A stretch of 64,000 nucleotides of DNA, taken from Actinomycetes bacterium. Lineage in GTDB: Bacteria; Actinomycetota; Actinomycetes; Mycobacteriales; Mycobacteriaceae. The stretch covers positions 1-64,000 of the forward strand of contig JAEXZY010000126.1 in the NCBI GenBank assembly GCA_023404955.1, in the 5' to 3' direction. The stretch's first letter is position 1, and each line of letters opens with the position of its first letter. The translations under genes were made by a program, and so were the position numbers. Under the pieces are notes generated by a model. That model was not told the origin of the DNA, did no database searches, and worked only from the letters and a program-made list of their open reading frames with translations. Shown here in pieces: positions 42,301 through 50,791 of this stretch.

Positions 42301-42641
42301 TCAGCGCCAGGCGGGCCCCCACCACGGTTCGGCGCGCAGCGAACCGATGACTGTGGAATGGCCCACGCCGACCGAGCCGCTCGGCACAATCCCGCGGCAG
42401 CGACGAACGCTTTACTACCCACCTGATCTGGCTTATTAATGCGGTCGCGGGACGGCCTGCATGCCCGCTCAAACCGGCTCAGGCGGATCGAGCTGCAGGC
42501 CGCAGTGGTTGCGGCCTGCTTGCCCTCGGCCGACGCTTCCGTTCGTCTGCCCGTGGACGGCATTCAGCGAGAGGCACCGCAGAAGTCATCACGATCGGCC
42601 TTATTGCTTCTGTACCGCCGCCACCGAGGCCGGATTGGGCG
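42301..42641. other. Convergent intergenic region, 42.3-42.6 kb
   Basis: About 340 bp between the 3' ends of dsbA and cbtA. No gene, repeat or clear hairpin noticed. Confidence 0.4.
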
Positions 42642-43440
42642 TTACAGTATGTGACTCGTCTTTCGGCGCTCCCCGACCAGCCGCGACGCAACCGCACCGA
42701 ACACCAGGCCGATTGTCGTATAAATGACAACCTGGGTGCCGAGCGCGTAGAGCCGGAAGTAGTAGAGGACATCGGCGGGAAAGCCCTCATAGACGATGGC
42801 GCCTGCAGCGTCGCGCAGCGGGGCCGGTGTTTCGTTGATGGTTGGCAGCACGAGCATTACGAGTGCCATCGTCGCTGCGTAGGCGCCAGCGGCGGCCAAC
42901 CATCCGTTGAAGGCCCCCAACGTGGCCACCCATCGGCGAGCCAGTACCACCGCGCCGATCAGGAGCGCTGCCGACAGCACCACCATCAACACGTACAGCA
43001 GTGTGCGCTCACGGACGGTCTGGTCGAGACTCAACGCTGGCGGGTTGGCGGGATATTTTAGGTTAGGTATGACGTACAAGCTCAACAGCATGCCGCCCGC
43101 GATGTAGAGCGACAGCAGTCGTACCGACACATCGCCGACGCGACCATAGGCTACGGCGAACACCACCGCGAAACAAGGCGCCGATGGCGACGCTGAACGC
43201 GAGTATGCCGAGTCCCATGCCGATGTTCATCTGCACTGTGCGGGTGAACAGGTCGACGTTCTCTCCGTGGCCGGCGTGTACCCCCGGCGAATCCATGGCC
43301 TCCCGGGCGGCCCGCACGCCATTTTCGTACTCGATTGCGCGCGCAGTCTGGGGCGCAGCGAATATCCGCGCGAACCCGAAAGCCAGCACGCCTGCGGCGG
43401 CGCCAGCCAACAGGCCGCGCCAGATGATTTGCTTCTCCAT
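42642..43440 (-). pseudogene. cbtA: CbtA family membrane protein, frameshifted
   Basis: Frame 1 (from 43440) encodes EKQIIWRGLLAGAAAGVLAF, later NVDLFTRTVQMNIGMGLGI and SVAIGALF. The next frame continues AVVFAVAYGRVGDVSVRLLS through to FPADVLYYFRLYALGTQVVI. The two join perfectly if one C (plus-strand G at 43170) is removed, giving a protein of about 265 aa with five transmembrane segments typical of CbtA. CbtA is a predicted cobalt or other metal transport component. The usual small CbtB partner is not visible upstream. A single-base insertion or a sequencing error explains the break. Confidence 0.75.
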
Positions 43441-43629
43441 CTTGTTAGTCACTTTCGGTTTCGGCATAACAAGGAAACACCAGCAGAGTGGTCAGACTGG
43501 CGGTCGAGTCGATCGGATCGGGCCTTACGAAGCCTCATCAAATGGCAGCTCGATCCTATGCGCGACCCGTCGCCGCCACACATCTGCGTCCAGAATGCGC
43601 GCGCCCGTGGATCCGGCGACCTCGGGCTG

Positions 43630-44358
43630 CTATTGAGAGTCGCCGGCGGCATAGGCGGTAGCCCAGTCGCGCACGCTGCGGGCGTACGGATCGGACTGGT
43701 TGTAAGCCCACAGCGCTGTCATCCACCCCTTTGGGGTCGCCAGGTCGCCGCCGCGGTTGCATAGGTAGCCGGCAGCCGACAGCGCAGCGTCGTCGACGTT
43801 GTCGGGACTGACAATGCCGTCATTGTTGGCGTCGACCCCATAGAGCCGCCAGGTCTCCGGGATGAATTGCATCGGACCCATTGCCTGGGCGAATCCGGGC
43901 TCACCGTCGGGCGAGCCGCCGCCGCTGTCGGTAATGCGCATATTGCCGTTTGAGCCATCAAGGCGTACACCACGAATCGGCGGAGTGACATCCCCGTTCG
44001 GGGCGATGGTGGCGCCGCGAAAGGTGCCGTTGCGGCTCTCGACCATGCCGATCCCCGCCAGCGTCGTCCAGGCCAGCTGGCAGTCGGGGTTCTCGACGTG
44101 GGCGACTCTGGCCGCATAGGCATATGCCTCTAGCGCGGTGGCCGGTATGTTCAGCGCTGGAGCCCGTTGTGCAGCCCAGACGCGCAACTGGTCGGCGGGT
44201 CGGCCGCGGGCAGGATAGTCAATGTAGGGCACCGGGGCTCCCGCGGGCGGCGGAACGCCTTCAGGAATGGAGTTGCCGGTCTGGCACGAACAGCTGGACG
44301 TCATCAGCACCGCGGTCGCGCCCACAACCGCGACAGCCCGCACACGCACCAACGACAC
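43630..44358 (-). CDS. Lytic transglycosylase-like lipoprotein (SLT fold)
   Basis: 242 aa, GTG start with GGGAG upstream. Lipoprotein signal VVGATAVLMTSSC (C23). SLT-type domain with the catalytic Glu in GIGMVESRNG (E107), then QAMGPMQFIPETWRLYGVDANNDG, VDDAALSAAGYLC and ALWAYNQSDPYARSV. It cleaves peptidoglycan glycan strands (family role). Next to cbtA; no dyad of the TAC-GTA class was seen directly upstream. Confidence 0.85.
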   Translation of the reverse strand: MSLVRVRAVAVVGATAVLMTSSCSCQTGNSIPEGVPPPAGAPVPYIDYPARGRPADQLRVWAAQRAPALNIPATALEAYAYAARVAHVENPDCQLAWTTLAGIGMVESRNGTFRGATIAPNGDVTPPIRGVRLDGSNGNMRITDSGGGSPDGEPGFAQAMGPMQFIPETWRLYGVDANNDGIVSPDNVDDAALSAAGYLCNRGGDLATPKGWMTALWAYNQSDPYARSVRDWATAYAAGDSQ

Positions 44359-44959
44359 TGGACTCCCTTAAGCCATTCTGGTCGAATCCATTGTGCCACA
44401 GGGCTTGAAGCCTTGGGTTCACCTTGGCGCGACGTTGGCGCAGACATCAGAGCGGTGTCAGAGCCCATCGACCGCTCGACCTCAAGCGGGTGTGCCGGAT
44501 CCTTCGCGTGCTAGAGCCCGCAGCTCGACGGTGCGATGTCTAGTGCCGCCTGACCGCGCGATTCGACGTCATGAGCAGCAGCGGTCGCGCTGGCCCGATC
44601 GACCCGGGCGACCCAGCAGCGGGAGATCACGACCATGCCAGGCCTTCCTGCAGGCCTCTGAGCCGACGCGGTCTTTCGAGCTCGTGTCCGCATCAGGACG
44701 CCAATGTTGTTGAGCAACAACGGTTACGTAGGCAATGGGTCGGCGGCTCGGATCGGTATTGATGGCGACCTCGGCCCGTCTAGGTTGCGGTAGCGTGACG
44801 GTGGAGGCATCGCCGGTGCACTCCATCACTGCCGGCGGTGATGGTGCCGTGGGGTTTCACCCTGGCGTTGGTGATTGCCTGCCCTGGGCCGGGGGCCCGA
44901 GGCCCACGCTGCCGGTAGTCGTTCTGGGCTAGGGGCCCAGGAGGGTGTCGCAGGTGAAC
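44359..44959. other. 600-bp region without a recognised gene
   Basis: Upstream of the transglycosylase and at the 3' side of the CPBP gene. It contains the palindrome GTTGTTG-AG-CAACAAC at 44706-44721 followed by TTACGTAGG, and a possible terminator at 44924-44940. Short open frames here look non-coding. Confidence 0.45.
44924..44940 (-). terminator. Short hairpin after the CPBP gene
   Basis: CTGGGC and GCCCAG with a 5-nt loop, 20 bp beyond the stop codon on the minus strand. Confidence 0.4.
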
Positions 44960-45733
44960 TTAGTACAGCCAATTCAGCCGATCCGCGACCAGGGCATAGC
45001 CGACGTAGGCCACCGTGTTGATCACCCCGTGGGCGATGATCAGTGGCCACAGCCGACCGGTGCGCCGCCACGCGTAGCCGAACACCAGACCCATCACGAC
45101 GTTGCCCAGCCCGGCGCTGAAGCCTTGATACAGGTGGTATGTGCCGCGTAAGAGGCTTGACAGCACCAGCGCGGTGGCCGGGCGGACCCGCAGTTGGTGG
45201 AGCCGGGTGAGCAGAAAACCCACCACGATGATCTCTTCGGCCCAGGCGTTGGCGAACGACACCAAAATGAGGACGGGGATGCGCCACCACGTGTCGTTCA
45301 GTTCCGAGGGCACTACCGATGCGCTGAGACCCAATGCGCGGGCGGTAACATACAGCGCCAGGCCGGGCAGCCCGATAAGGGCCGCGAGCCCGATGCCACC
45401 GAGAAGGTCGAGCCGGTACCGCGGTCGGCCCAACCCGATTGCTGCCGGACCAAAACCACTGCGCCACAACAGGTATATGGCGAGAAAGCCCCAAGCGACC
45501 AATTGGAACACGGTCGCCAGATTAAGGCCGAGATCGATGAGGTCGAACGAGGAGCGGCGCGGGTTGAGCGCTACCGTCTGCCCCGCCAGGCCGAGCAGCA
45601 CCGCCTCGATCAGATCCAGGATCGCGGTATAGGCGCTCAGAGCGAACGTCACCATCAACACAACGACGATCTCGATCCGCAGCGGCTGCCGCTGGTCGTC
45701 GGTTAGGGCATTGGGGGCATTCACTGAAGCCAC
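44960..45733 (-). CDS. CPBP family intramembrane metalloprotease
   Basis: 257 aa, about seven to eight transmembrane helices. CPBP motifs are AWAEEIIVVGFLLTRL (the EE pair), RGTYHLYQGF (His) and the late IAHGVINTVAYVGY (His). GTG start at 45733 (VASVNAPNALTDDQ); a second GTG at 45724 is possible. Such proteases process or protect membrane proteins and are sometimes linked to peptide immunity. Function here unknown. Confidence 0.85.
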   Translation of the reverse strand: MASVNAPNALTDDQRQPLRIEIVVVLMVTFALSAYTAILDLIEAVLLGLAGQTVALNPRRSSFDLIDLGLNLATVFQLVAWGFLAIYLLWRSGFGPAAIGLGRPRYRLDLLGGIGLAALIGLPGLALYVTARALGLSASVVPSELNDTWWRIPVLILVSFANAWAEEIIVVGFLLTRLHQLRVRPATALVLSSLLRGTYHLYQGFSAGLGNVVMGLVFGYAWRRTGRLWPLIIAHGVINTVAYVGYALVADRLNWLY

Positions 45734-46111
45734 GGTAGCCTGCCAGGTCCACACCTGCTTCTCGCATAACCCGTCGAGGAAAGGCAGCCGTCAGCGCCCG
45801 GATCGCCTGGGGCGCCTCACTTCTGATTGCGGATTCCCGTACCAGGACATCAAGGGCGCGGCGTCAGGCTTGTGCCGACGGTTCATAGGCCAGTGGGCTT
45901 CTCCTGGGCTCGCTGTTGTTTAGGCGGCCACCGCCCCAGGTGATTCCGGCGATCATCGCCAGCGTGCAGGCCAGGACGATCAAATAACCGCAGGGGGTAT
46001 CGGAAACCTCGATCCCAGTCGAACCTTCGCCGTGCGGCCAGGCGATCGCTGCTGTCCGCGACGATAATACGCGCGAGGGGGTGATGATTGAGCTTTACGA
46101 GGTCGATCTCG
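45734..46111. other. Intergenic region with a possible small membrane ORF remnant
   Basis: No called gene. On the minus strand, ending at a TGA at 45864-45866, a short frame reads EVSDTPCGYLIVLACTLAMI, then a hydrophobic end and GRLNNSEPRR. It looks like real transmembrane protein but has only a TTG start; it may be a small protein or remnant following copC. Confidence 0.4.
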
Positions 46112-46744
46112 TCAATCGGAAGGAGGTGATGTGTTTTGCCCTCCAGAGCGCCCGGGTTCAGATCCGGGGTGTTCTGCTGCGTTCTTCCGGCGGTGTCGCC
46201 TACTTTGCCAGAACGCGATCACACCGCCAAGCGTCAGACCGGCGCCGGCTGCTGTGAGTACAGACGCCTTGGTGTCCGAACCTGCGGTCGCCGCGGGCGC
46301 CGGGGGAGATGGCTCAGCGGTGCTGGGTGCTGCACGGGCTGGCGCGGTTGTGGGTGACGGCTGTTCTGGGACGCCGGCGATGGTGAAGGTGTACGAGCCG
46401 GAGACGGGGTGGCCATCTGCTGAGACCACGCGGTAGCTGACGGTGAACAGGCCGTTTGTGAGTCGGTCGGGCCCGACGGCGACCGTGAGGCGCGGCCCTT
46501 CGACGTTTGCCGAGCCCGACACCCTGTTGCGACCATCGGCGCTGGTGACGGCGACGTCAGCGAATGCTGGGTTGATCTCCTCGGAGAAGGTCAGCATCAC
46601 GGCGGTCAATGGGGAAGCTACGCTCGCGTCCTTGGGCGGGTCAGAACCCACGAGAGAGGTGTGCGCGGCAGCAACCCCGACTCCGGACAGCCAGAAGCCC
46701 AGCGCCACCAGTGTGGTCATGACGGCGCGCGTGGCCAGGTTCAC
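46112..46744 (-). CDS. copC: CopC domain copper-binding exported protein
   Basis: 210 aa. GTG start decided by AAGGAGGACC directly upstream. Signal peptide ends ...GVGVAAA, leaving His (H28) as the mature N-terminus (HTSLVGSDPP). This is the histidine-brace ligand of CopC Cu(II) sites, completed by the SADGHPVSGSYTF histidine and an Asp. A Pro/Ala-rich linker and a C-terminal membrane helix (LTAAGAGLTLGGVIAFW) anchor it. CopD is not present nearby. It probably binds periplasmic copper for supply or protection. Confidence 0.88.
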   Translation of the reverse strand: MNLATRAVMTTLVALGFWLSGVGVAAAHTSLVGSDPPKDASVASPLTAVMLTFSEEINPAFADVAVTSADGRNRVSGSANVEGPRLTVAVGPDRLTNGLFTVSYRVVSADGHPVSGSYTFTIAGVPEQPSPTTAPARAAPSTAEPSPPAPAATAGSDTKASVLTAAGAGLTLGGVIAFWQSRRHRRKNAAEHPGSEPGRSGGQNTSPPSD

Positions 46745-46912
46745 GGTCCTCCTTGAGCTCGCGTCCGTCGTGCCAACACGCGGTCCGCGCACATGAGTGT
46801 ATGTTCCCGTCTGACAACGCCAACGTCAGTCACGCATGCCTCACGCCAGCACCCTTGAATAACAAGTGCTTCTACGACAACACCAAACACCGCGATGTCG
46901 TCAAAGTCGTAA

Positions 46913-46933
46913 ACACGGTGGGACCCACCGTGT
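46913..46933 (-). terminator. 21-bp near-perfect palindrome, probable terminator
   Basis: Arms ACACGGTGGG and CCCACCGTGT around one central base. On the minus strand it is followed by TTTACGACTTTG and lies about 70 bp after the NlpC/P60 gene stop. It could alternatively be an operator for copC. Confidence 0.5.
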
Positions 46934-47003
46934 CCGGTACCGACGGCTCGGCGACTGGAACATTCCTGGGAACCGCGGGAGCGGGCAACGCTGCGGTAGC
47001 TGG

Positions 47004-48095
47004 CTAGTAGCGGCGCACGTTGTAGATCGGCGCCGACGAGATCGGCGCCACCTTCACCGGAGTGCCGTACGTCGAGGCGTGCACCATGTTCCCATCGCCG
47101 ATGTAGATGCCCGCGTGTGAAGCGTCCGAGTAGAAGGTGACTATGTCGCCGGGCTGTACCTCGGTCGTCGCCACGGGTTGTCCGCCCGCCGCGAGCGCCT
47201 GACTCGACCGCGGGAGCGACTTACCGTTCTGCAGAAACGCCCACTTGATGAGCCCCGAGCAGTCGAAGGCATCTGGTCCTGTCGCACCCCAGGAATAGGG
47301 CGCACCCACACGGGTCAACGCCGCCTGCACGACCCCGGTCCCCTCGGGTGAGCTGGACGGACCGGGCCCCACCGGTGGTATCGCCTCGGGCATCGCCATG
47401 ATGGCCGGGTTGGCCGCTGACGGGACCGGCGGCGCGGGCGGCATCGGCCCAGGGTCGGCGAGCGCTGCACGTTGATCGGGGGTCAGTGCGCGGTATAGCG
47501 CCTCTACTTCGGCGATCTGTGTTCGCAGCCGGCTCTGCTTCGATTGCAGGTCCGCGCGGACGGCCGACGCCTGCTCCGCGGCAGTACGAGCCGCCAGCGC
47601 TGATGACTGCGCCGCGAGCGCGGCTTCGTCGGCACGGGTTGATGCGGCGCGAAAGGCGCTGATGCGGTTCGACATGTGAGTGGCCATCACCCTGCTCGAG
47701 GAGAGTTCGTCGAGCAGGCGTTGGGGGGACTCCGCGGTCAGCGCCGCGCTGATCGTGCTGGTCGAACCACCCATGTACGCCGCGGCCGCCACCTGATCCA
47801 CCGCGGCCTGATACTCACCGAGGTCGGCTCGCGCCGCGGTCATCGCTTCGAGTTCGGTGCGTTGACGATCCTCGGCCCTGCGCTGCGCCCCGAGTTTCGC
47901 CTCCAGGTCCAGTTCGGCCGAATACACCGCTTCCGTGGTCCGCTCGGCTTCTCGAGAGAACTCCGTCAATCGAGCCAGGGCGTCGGCAGCCGGGTCGGCC
48001 CACCCAGTGCCGGCAGAGTCGCCGAGAGTCAGTGCCAGCACGATTGCCATGACGAGAGCACCCGCCGAGCGGCATACCGCGGCAGGGCGGTTCAT
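47004..48095 (-). CDS. NlpC/P60 peptidoglycan endopeptidase (RipA-like)
   Basis: 363 aa, exported (AGALVMAIVLALTLGDSAGTG signal). Residues about 35-220 form a long coiled coil (LTEFSREAERTTEAVYSAELDLEAKLGAQRRAED and repeats). A Pro-rich linker and the C-terminal NlpC/P60 domain follow: catalytic Cys in DAFDCSGLIKWAF, His in DASHAGIYIG and polar residue region NMVHAST. It cleaves D-Glu/mDAP stem-peptide bonds; RipA acts in cell separation. The ATG at 48095 is chosen because the signal follows it; 48128 is an alternative. CTACGTAG and TTACGAGTAA lie just upstream. Confidence 0.87.
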   Translation of the reverse strand: MNRPAAVCRSAGALVMAIVLALTLGDSAGTGWADPAADALARLTEFSREAERTTEAVYSAELDLEAKLGAQRRAEDRQRTELEAMTAARADLGEYQAAVDQVAAAAYMGGSTSTISAALTAESPQRLLDELSSSRVMATHMSNRISAFRAASTRADEAALAAQSSALAARTAAEQASAVRADLQSKQSRLRTQIAEVEALYRALTPDQRAALADPGPMPPAPPVPSAANPAIMAMPEAIPPVGPGPSSSPEGTGVVQAALTRVGAPYSWGATGPDAFDCSGLIKWAFLQNGKSLPRSSQALAAGGQPVATTEVQPGDIVTFYSDASHAGIYIGDGNMVHASTYGTPVKVAPISSAPIYNVRRY

Positions 48096-48139
48096 CCTCA
48101 AAACACAGTCCTTACACCGCAGGGACATCTATGGTCTAG

Positions 48140-48169
48140 CTACGTAGGTCACGGAAAGATTACGAGTAA
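48140..48169. promoter_or_regulatory. TACGTA-type palindromes before the NlpC/P60 gene
   Basis: CTACGTAG (48140-48147) and TTAC-GA-GTAA (48160-48169). They share the TAC/GTA half-sites of the BlaI-type dyads but with different spacing. Confidence 0.35.
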
Positions 48170-48323
48170 CCGCGTTCAATGTCCACGCCCAGGGCGATGC
48201 TCCTCGGCCGTACGCGCCCAGTGCGCATGCTCCGTCGCGCCGGACGCGGCTCAAAAGCGCACTCCCGCTGGATGTTCCGGTCGAATCGCACCACGGCATC
48301 CAACGACGCAACTATCGCACATT

Positions 48324-48340
48324 TACTGTGTGCAATAGTA
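48324..48340 (+). promoter_or_regulatory. TAC-N11-GTA dyad before ctaE
   Basis: TTAC-N11-GTAG (inner bases T and A, i.e. TACT-N9-AGTA), with TAGGTA at 48339-48344 as a possible -10. It is 46 bp upstream of the ctaE ATG. Confidence 0.6.
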
Positions 48341-48386
48341 GGTAGCGACTCAGTAGACCGTCTGCGGACTTGGCTTGAGGGACGAC

Positions 48387-48980
48387 ATGACAAGTGGCAC
48401 CGCCATGACGGCACGGGTTCATTCGCTGAATCGGCCCAACATGGTCGCCGTGGGGACGATCGTGTGGTTGTCCAGTGAGTTGATGTTCTTCGCCGGTCTG
48501 TTCGCGATGTACTTCACCGCTCGCGCCCAGGCCGATGAGTGGCCGCCCCCGCCCACCGAGCTGAACCTCGCGCTCGCGGTGCCGGTGACCTTGATCCTCA
48601 TCGCGTCGTCGTTCACCTGTCAGATGGGTGTCTTCGCCGCTGAACGCGGCGACGTGTTCGGCCTGCGCCGGTGGTACGTCGTCACCTTGCTCATGGGATT
48701 GATCTTCGTGCTCGGCCAGGGATACGAATACATCAGCCTGGTGCGTGAGGGAACGACGATCGCCGGCAGCGCGTACGGGTCGGTCTTCTACCTCACCACG
48801 GGTTTCCACGGGTTGCACGTGATCGGCGGTCTCGTCGCCTTCATCCTGCTGCTCGTGCGCACGCGCATGAGCAAGTTCACCCCCGCTCAAGCGACGGCCG
48901 CCATCGTGGTGTCCTACTACTGGCACTTCGTCGACATCGTGTGGATCGCGCTCTTTGCCACCATCTACTTCGTGAGATGA
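48387..48980 (+). CDS. ctaE: Cytochrome c oxidase subunit III
   Basis: 197 aa with five transmembrane helices (the short actinobacterial form). Marks: NRPNMVAVGTIVWLSSELMFFAGLFAMYFTARA, then GSVFYLTTGFHGLHVIGG and VVSYYWHFVDIVWIALFATIYF. It supports proton uptake and stability of aa3 oxidase. ATG with GAGGG upstream. Subunit I (ctaD) is 7 kb away on the same strand; no subunit II (ctaC) or IV is in the window. It is preceded by a TAC-N11-GTA dyad. Confidence 0.93.
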   Translation: MTSGTAMTARVHSLNRPNMVAVGTIVWLSSELMFFAGLFAMYFTARAQADEWPPPPTELNLALAVPVTLILIASSFTCQMGVFAAERGDVFGLRRWYVVTLLMGLIFVLGQGYEYISLVREGTTIAGSAYGSVFYLTTGFHGLHVIGGLVAFILLLVRTRMSKFTPAQATAAIVVSYYWHFVDIVWIALFATIYFVR

Positions 48981-48999
48981 TCAAGGGCACGCCGCGCTG

Positions 49000-49335
49000 G
49001 TGGGTAGACGACCCCCGCAGGCCGGGAGGTGGCCCGCGCAAGCGGCCCTCGTCGTCGCAGTCGCCGCCACACTCCTCGGACTCGCCTCGACCGGCGCGCC
49101 GTCCGTCGCCGCGGAGCCGTCGTCGGCGCAGACCTCCTCGATCGCCCCACCACGCCCCGCCGTCCCAACACCCGCCAAACACTCCTACGACGACACGCAC
49201 CCCGGCCAACAACCCGAGGGTGCGAGCCCGGCGCTGTGGATCCTGGCGGGCGCCGTCGCCGGACTGGTCGCGATCGCCGTCATCATGCTGAGAGCGGGCA
49301 AACCCGTACGCCATCACCTCACCCGAGGCCCGTGA
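49000..49335 (+). CDS. Small exported membrane-anchored protein
   Basis: 111 aa from a GTG. Signal-like segment AALVVAVAATLLGLASTGAP, a Pro/Ser-rich middle with KHSYDDTHPG, then a C-terminal membrane helix (ALWILAGAVAGLVAIAVIML). No family recognised. An ATG at 48977 overlaps the ctaE stop (ATGA) and reads MIKGTPRWWV in a different frame. That could be the original start, in which case this gene too would carry a frameshift. It probably belongs to the ctaE transcript. Confidence 0.55.
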   Translation: MGRRPPQAGRWPAQAALVVAVAATLLGLASTGAPSVAAEPSSAQTSSIAPPRPAVPTPAKHSYDDTHPGQQPEGASPALWILAGAVAGLVAIAVIMLRAGKPVRHHLTRGP

Positions 49336-50072
49336 CCTGAACGGCGAGTGAATGATCAGCCATCAGACAAAACAAATCAAGTGCCCCCTCTCGGTCGGCG
49401 TCTTGTCCTAGCCCACGGAGATGGCATCGTCTTGACGCCCGTTGCCCACGGTCATCGTCACGCCCAGCACGCCGGCAGCAGCGCTGACCGTAACCGGCGA
49501 CTCCACCGATCCCCGACGTCGCCCTCGGTGACTGACGTCTGCAGGTCCGGAACGAGCAGATCGCAAGGGGTGCCCTTACCGACGACTGCTTCGGATCGGT
49601 GCGCCTGCCGCGGCGTTGGTAGACCGCTGCACGCTCTGATGATCGCGGCTCCGCCGACGATTGCCAACGGCGTTGGCGTCGTCCACCAGACGCTCCTGCG
49701 CCGATAGATCGCCCGCGTGGTCGATACGCCTCATCAATGTCGTCCCGTCATTCGCCGTGGAGCCATTGCGCTACCATTTACGTAGTTTCTACGGAGAACG
49801 TGCCGGGCTGACCGGCCCTGGCGGCAGGGGCGCCGCCGGTGCTCGCCCGAGCGGCCGCGGTGCCTGCGCCCAACGTCCAGTCACGGAGGTCGTCGTGTCG
49901 ATGCACCGGTCACGTACCACGTCGCGCGGCTTCGAGTCGGCGGGCCCGTATCGGAGCAACCCAGCGTGAGTGGCACTTGAATGACTCGTCGATTCACCGA
50001 TGGACCCCGAACAGTGCCGTCAAGGCTGGACGTGGGCGTTGAGCGTCGGCGACGGAGGCGACCCCCGACACA
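49336..50072. other. Intergenic region, 740 bp
   Basis: No intact gene called. On the minus strand near 49410-49530 a frame ends SPVTVSAAAGVLGVTMTVG and a few further residues, which looks like the tail of a lost protein. A dyad TTAC-N11-GGAG (one mismatch) lies at 49779-49795. An ATG frame at 49981 (MTRRFTDGPR) runs into the tlpA-like gene in another frame. Confidence 0.45.
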
Positions 50073-50702
50073 TTGGTCACTGGTGGTACGGCGTGGCATC
50101 GCTCGGGTTTGAGCGCGGTACTGCTCGGCGCTGCAGTGTCCGGATGCTCCAGCGGAGACGACGCCGTCGCGCAGGGTGGCACGTTCGAGTTCGTGTCGCC
50201 GGGCGGGCAGGTCGACATTTTCTACGACCCGCCGCAGAGTCGTGGTCGCCCGGGGCTGATACGCGGACCCGACCTGATGGACCCCGACCGCACGTTGTCA
50301 CTCGATGACTTCGCCGAGCAGGTGGTGGTGATCAACGTGTGGGGTCAGTGGTGCGGTCCCTGTCGCACCGAGATGCCGGAACTGCAAAGGGTGTACGACG
50401 CGACCCGGGACGAGGGAGTCGTCTTCCTGGGCATCGACGTCCGCGACAACAACCGCCAAGCTGCGGTTGACTTCATCGTCGATCGCAAGGTCACCTTCCC
50501 GTCGATCTACGACCCACCGATGCGCACGATGATCGCCTTGGGCGCGAGATATCCCACCACCGTCATCCCGTCCACCATCGTTTTGGACCGGTTGCATCGC
50601 GTCGCCGCGGTGTTCCTGCGGGCGCTGCTCGCCGAGGATCTCGAACCGGTGGTCCGTCGCCTCGCTGCCGAGACCACAACCGGCTCAGGGCCCCCGCGAT
50701 GA
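50073..50702 (+). CDS. TlpA/ResA-like thioredoxin lipoprotein
   Basis: 209 aa from a TTG (start uncertain). Lipoprotein signal LSAVLLGAAVSGC; thioredoxin fold with active site NVWGQWCGPCRTEMPELQ (WCGPC), then GIDVRDNNRQAAVDFIVD and the cis-Pro region YPTTVIPSTIVLD. Such proteins keep apocytochrome c or oxidase copper-site cysteines reduced (family role), matching the nearby CcsB and CtaG. Its TGA overlaps an ATG of a 30-codon frame leading into ctaG. Confidence 0.85.
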   Translation: MVTGGTAWHRSGLSAVLLGAAVSGCSSGDDAVAQGGTFEFVSPGGQVDIFYDPPQSRGRPGLIRGPDLMDPDRTLSLDDFAEQVVVINVWGQWCGPCRTEMPELQRVYDATRDEGVVFLGIDVRDNNRQAAVDFIVDRKVTFPSIYDPPMRTMIALGARYPTTVIPSTIVLDRLHRVAAVFLRALLAEDLEPVVRRLAAETTTGSGPPR

Positions 50703-50791
50703 ACGGCGACCCCGCCCCGGCTGCACGTCGCCGCGGGGCGCGGCCGACACTCGGGCGCAACGCCGCGACTCGATGGTGGGCTGCCCCGTGA
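50699..50791 (+). CDS. Possible 30-aa linking peptide between tlpA-like and ctaG genes
   Basis: The ATG overlaps the stop of the TlpA-like gene (ATGA), and the TGA overlaps the GTG at 50788 of ctaG (GTGA). The product (MNGDPAPAARRRGARPTLGR and ten more residues) is basic and without a domain. It may only serve to carry ribosomes between the two genes. Confidence 0.35.
   Translation: MNGDPAPAARRRGARPTLGRNAATRWWAAP

Noticed and set aside
46086..46259. Plus-strand mini-ORF MIELYEVDLVNRKEVMCF with a strong AAGGAGGTG nearby
   Set aside because: It runs antisense to the copC C-terminal region and has no similarity; the ribosome-site-like sequence is probably chance.
49779..49795. TTAC-N11-GGAG as a further dyad
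   Set aside because: The right half-site has a mismatch and no -10 follows; kept only as a possible weak site in the intergenic note.
49981..50112. ATG at 49981 (MTRRFTDGPR) as the true start of the TlpA-like protein via a frameshift
   Set aside because: Possible, but the in-frame TTG at 50073 already gives a complete lipoprotein signal, so no frameshift needs to be assumed.
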